DNA of 64,000 bases from Plasmodium coatneyi (taxonomy: Eukaryota; Apicomplexa; Aconoidasida; Haemosporida; Plasmodiidae): contig NC_033567.1 in NCBI RefSeq assembly GCF_001680005.1, positions 4,154,001 to 4,218,000 of the forward strand, written 5' to 3'. The notes under the pieces were generated by a model. The model was given only the letters and a program-made list of their open reading frames with translations, was not told where the DNA came from and searched no databases. This document shows, piece by piece, positions 63,411-64,000 of this stretch (position 1 is its first letter; each line of letters opens with the position of its first letter). The translations under genes were made by a program, and so were the position numbers.

Positions 63411-64000
63411 TTACAACTTATCCAAGTAGTTGTCCAACTGCGGCATTTCGACCTTAATACCCTTTCTCTCTCTAATGTTCATAATAATTTTGTAGGAATT
63501 TTTGTTGGAGTCAAATGGATCATCATAAAGTACAGACCAGTGATCAAACACACATTGTGGGAATGCTTGTCCGGAAGTGGCAGCTCGTAAAGCAGAGGTG
63601 AAACCGAAGGATTCTGCGACGGGGAGATGTGCCTGTATTTTTAGTAGTGGCGTACCTAATTTCTGATCTTCTGAAATAACAATACCTCTCCTTTTGTTTA
63701 ATACTGAGTAGACTCCACTGACAACATCTTGTGGGCAGCTAATATCAACAAGGTAGATGGGTTCTACTAATCTTGGGAAAGCAGTCAATTCACAAGCGTA
63801 GATACATTTCTTACAAGCAGGCATAATTTGTCCAGCACCTCTATGTATAGCATCAGCATGCATATGAACGTCTAACATTCTAAACTCACAACCTCTTAAG
63901 TTTTCTTCACATAAAACTCCCTCCTTGGATGCCCATTGAAAAGCTGCTACACAGTGCACCTTAATTTCATTCATGTACTGGATACCACTGGTATTATCGG
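63411..64000 (-). CDS. Elongation factor 2, C-terminal part
   Basis: Partial: the frame is open from the right edge (64000) to the stop at 63411, so the Met at 63974 is internal and the 5' part of the gene lies outside the window. About 195 of the usual 832 residues are present. EF-2 is the GTPase that moves tRNA and mRNA after each peptide bond. The segment covers the end of domain IV and domain V. Visible are IQYMNEIKVHCVAAFQWASKEG, the HADAIHRGAGQIMPACKK segment, then LVEPIYLVDISCPQD, VYSVLNKRRG, AHLPVAESFGFTSALRAATSG, FDHWSVLYDDP and the C-terminal LDNYLDKL. These are near-universal EF-2 words. The diphthamide histidine should lie upstream, outside the window. Typical high expression is expected. 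Confidence 0.97.
   Translation of the reverse strand, partial: DNTSGIQYMNEIKVHCVAAFQWASKEGVLCEENLRGCEFRMLDVHMHADAIHRGAGQIMPACKKCIYACELTAFPRLVEPIYLVDISCPQDVVSGVYSVLNKRRGIVISEDQKLGTPLLKIQAHLPVAESFGFTSALRAATSGQAFPQCVFDHWSVLYDDPFDSNKNSYKIIMNIRERKGIKVEMPQLDNYLDKL

Overview
The window is nuclear DNA of a malaria parasite of the simian Plasmodium clade. The evidence is moderate AT richness with long homopolymer A/T tracts, short introns with GT..AG ends, asparagine- and lysine-rich low-complexity inserts inside proteins, and recognisable Plasmodium genes (RON2, sortilin, calcineurin B, LAP5/FNPA, Sir2B, EF-2). A SICAvar-type antigen gene in the middle points to P. knowlesi or P. coatneyi; I cannot separate the two by eye. 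From memory, the gene order resembles the P. falciparum chromosome 14 block that runs from a Der1-like gene to elongation factor 2.

Layout, left to right. 1-5 kb: 3' end of a Derlin (+), an IBA57/YgfZ-like Fe-S assembly factor (-), a leucine-rich-repeat protein (-). 5.2-11.6 kb: RON2 (-), the rhoptry neck receptor for AMA1. 14.9-17.9 kb: TSR1, a 40S assembly factor (+). 19.4-22.7 kb: four-exon sortilin/VPS10 receptor (-). 25.9-27.3 kb: six-exon calcineurin B (+), whose first exon is only 5 nt. 28.5-31.2 kb: two-exon LAP5/FNPA-type secreted gametocyte protein (+). 32.5-32.9 kb: CCDC12/Cwf18 splicing factor (+). 33.5-37.2 kb: Sir2B (-). 37.9-40.2 kb: RRM/RS-domain protein (-). 41.8-48.9 kb: an intact eight-exon SICAvar gene (-) with repeat-rich introns and flanks. 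50.9-53.5 kb: a many-exon NSE2/MMS21-like SP-RING SUMO ligase (-). 57.6-62.0 kb: a 1479-residue Plasmodium protein of unknown function (+). 63.4-64 kb: C-terminal end of elongation factor 2 (-), cut by the window edge.

Most genes are housekeeping or core parasite genes transcribed singly. Functional links are loose: RON2 (rhoptry cargo) lies near sortilin (cargo escort to rhoptries and micronemes), and Sir2B (a heterochromatin deacetylase linked to silencing of variant antigens in P. falciparum) lies 4.7 kb from the SICAvar gene. The accessory part is 41-50 kb: the SICAvar gene, telomere-like CCCTAAA repeats in its last intron, copies of SICAvar intron sequence downstream of it, and a roughly 75-bp inverted repeat plus a polypurine tract upstream. 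No tRNA, rRNA, CRISPR or transposon was recognised. Exon boundaries were deduced by eye from frame, phase and splice signals.
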